In this document: positions 63,162 through 64,000 of the stretch, one piece after another
Layout of the letters: each line of letters opens with the position of its first letter
Numbering within the stretch: the first letter of the stretch is position 1
Made by a program: the position numbers and the translations under genes
Assembly: GCF_024204685.1 (NCBI RefSeq)
Contig: NZ_CP100350.1
Span: 3,250,501-3,314,500 of the forward strand
DNA length: 64,000 nucleotides
Origin: Gilvimarinus sp. DA14
Lineage (GTDB): Bacteria; Pseudomonadota; Gammaproteobacteria; Pseudomonadales; Cellvibrionaceae
Direction: 5' to 3'
Notes under the pieces: generated by a model
What the model was told of the DNA's origin: nothing
Databases searched by the model: none
Seen by the model: only the letters and a program-made list of their open reading frames with translations

Positions 63162-64000
63162 ATGGCTAGGCCCTTACGAATAGAGTATCCCGGTGCTCTG
63201 TATCACATTACCTCTCGCGGTGATCGTCGCGAAGCGATTTATATTAATGACGATGATCGGCAAGCTTTTCTTGATGTATTGACCGCTGTGTGCGCCCGAT
63301 TTAACTGGGTTTGTCACGCCTACTGTTTGATGGACAACCATTACCACCTTTTAATCGAAACGCCGGATGCCAACCTATGCAAGGGTATGCGGCAGTTGAA
63401 CGGTGTTTATACGCAGCGGTTTATCGCATGCACGGGTGTGTTGGCCATGTGTTTCAGGGGCGCTATAAGGCGGTTCTGGTGGAAAAAGGTGCGTACCTTC
63501 TGGAGCTGGCGCGGTATGTGGTGTTAAACCCTGTGCGGGCGAGGATGGTGGCACAGGTCAGCGATTGGCCCTGGACCAGCTACAACGCCACGGTTGGGCA
63601 GGCGAGGGCAGCGGAGTTTTTGCAGGTGCATTGGCTGCTTTCTAACTTTGGACGCCGCAAATCGAGCGCTATCGCTAAATATAAAAAGTTTGTTGCCGAG
63701 GGTGTTAGCAAGAAATCGCCCTGGTGTGAATTGAGTGGCCAGGTACTGGGCTCGGACGAGTTTGTTGAGCAGAGCCGAGAGTTAATCCGCGATAAAAAAT
63801 TGCTGGACGAGGTGCCGCGAGCGCAATACCGCCCGGAGCCTGCGTCGTTATCGTTTTATGAGCACGCGAGCCCATCACGCAATGAGGCTATGGCCAAAGC
63901 GTATGCCAGTGGTGGCTATACGCTTAAAGAGATTGGGGCACACTTTGGTTTGCACTATTCAGCGGTAAGCGTGCTGGTGCGGAATCAAAAATCAAAGACC
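63162..64000 (+). pseudogene. REP-associated tyrosine transposase (RAYT), frameshifted
   Basis: This is a Y1/HUH transposase-like gene of the RAYT (TnpA-REP) family, which acts on hairpin repeats. The start is ATG 63162 (MARPLRIEYPGALYHITSRGDRR) with GGAG 6 nt upstream. The HUH motif is in DNHYHLLIETPD. At about 63421-63425 one base seems missing after YTQRF, so the first frame stops early (63527). The expected protein continues in the next frame: HGCVGHVFQGRYKAVLVEK, then the catalytic-Tyr region LLELARYVVLNPVRARMV, and a C-terminal helix-turn-helix (YTLKEIGAHFGLHYSAVSVLV). That second frame stays open to the window end. It is either a real pseudogene or a sequencing error. Confidence 0.82.
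63983..64000 (+). repeat. Right inverted repeat of the RAYT element (reaches window end)
   Basis: AATCAAAAATCAAAGACC is complementary to 63107-63124 with two mismatches. It overlaps the last codons of the transposase reading frame and may continue past the window. Confidence 0.6.

Overview
The window looks like a chromosomal segment of a marine or plant-polymer-degrading gammaproteobacterium close to the Cellvibrionaceae (Cellvibrio, Saccharophagus, Teredinibacter or Simiduia type). The main reasons are the left-end GH26 mannanase with a CBM2 module, a poly-serine linker and CBM10-like modules, and the order of housekeeping genes, which follows the Pseudomonas/Cellvibrio arrangement (dcw cluster, lpxC, M23 peptidase, secA, argJ, Nudix-ThiE, yacG, coaE, pilDCB, pilA). 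This assignment is inferred from gene content, not from a phylogenetic marker search.

Layout. 0.3-6.2 kb: secreted mannanase, a chemoreceptor behind a probable FliA promoter, a Tas-like aldo-keto reductase and a TauE/SafE permease. 6.4-10.0 kb: LexA-controlled yebG, then a PepSY membrane protein and a TonB-dependent siderophore receptor. 10.2-16.6 kb: murJ, a MATE transporter, cysC-cysQ and prfC. 16.6-23.1 kb: a TonB-like protein carrying a chalcone-isomerase-like domain, a cyclic-nucleotide-binding protein, a PilZ protein overlapping an unknown secreted coiled-coil protein, an AlgP-like histone H1 homologue, SOS-controlled dinB and an orphan exbD. 23.3-30.7 kb, minus strand: an aspartate aminotransferase, then the envelope block lpoA-yraN-diaA-dolP-lemA-M48 protease; rsmI is divergent. 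31.7-32.0 kb: RNase P RNA.

32.3-50.2 kb is a complete dcw cluster (mraZ to ftsZ, then lpxC) with a visible promoter and four GTGG repeats 10 bp apart that look like the MraZ operator. Genes overlap or abut through most of it and together convert UDP-MurNAc to lipid II and build the divisome. 50.4-56.3 kb holds an M23 peptidase, secA, argJ and a Nudix-ThiE fusion. 56.4-61.9 kb, minus strand, holds yacG, coaE, an ~670-bp structured noncoding element, and pilD, pilC, pilB. A probable sigma-54 promoter drives pilA on the plus strand, followed by a second pilin gene whose ribosome-binding site is a run of nine G. The window ends in a RAYT-family transposase gene broken by a frameshift and flanked by inverted repeats.

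No CRISPR array, prophage or defence system was seen. The best candidates for something undescribed are the inverted-repeat-bounded noncoding element at 57.28-57.95 kb, the chalcone-isomerase/TonB fusion, the PilZ-overlapping unknown gene and the duplicated pilin with the G9 tract.
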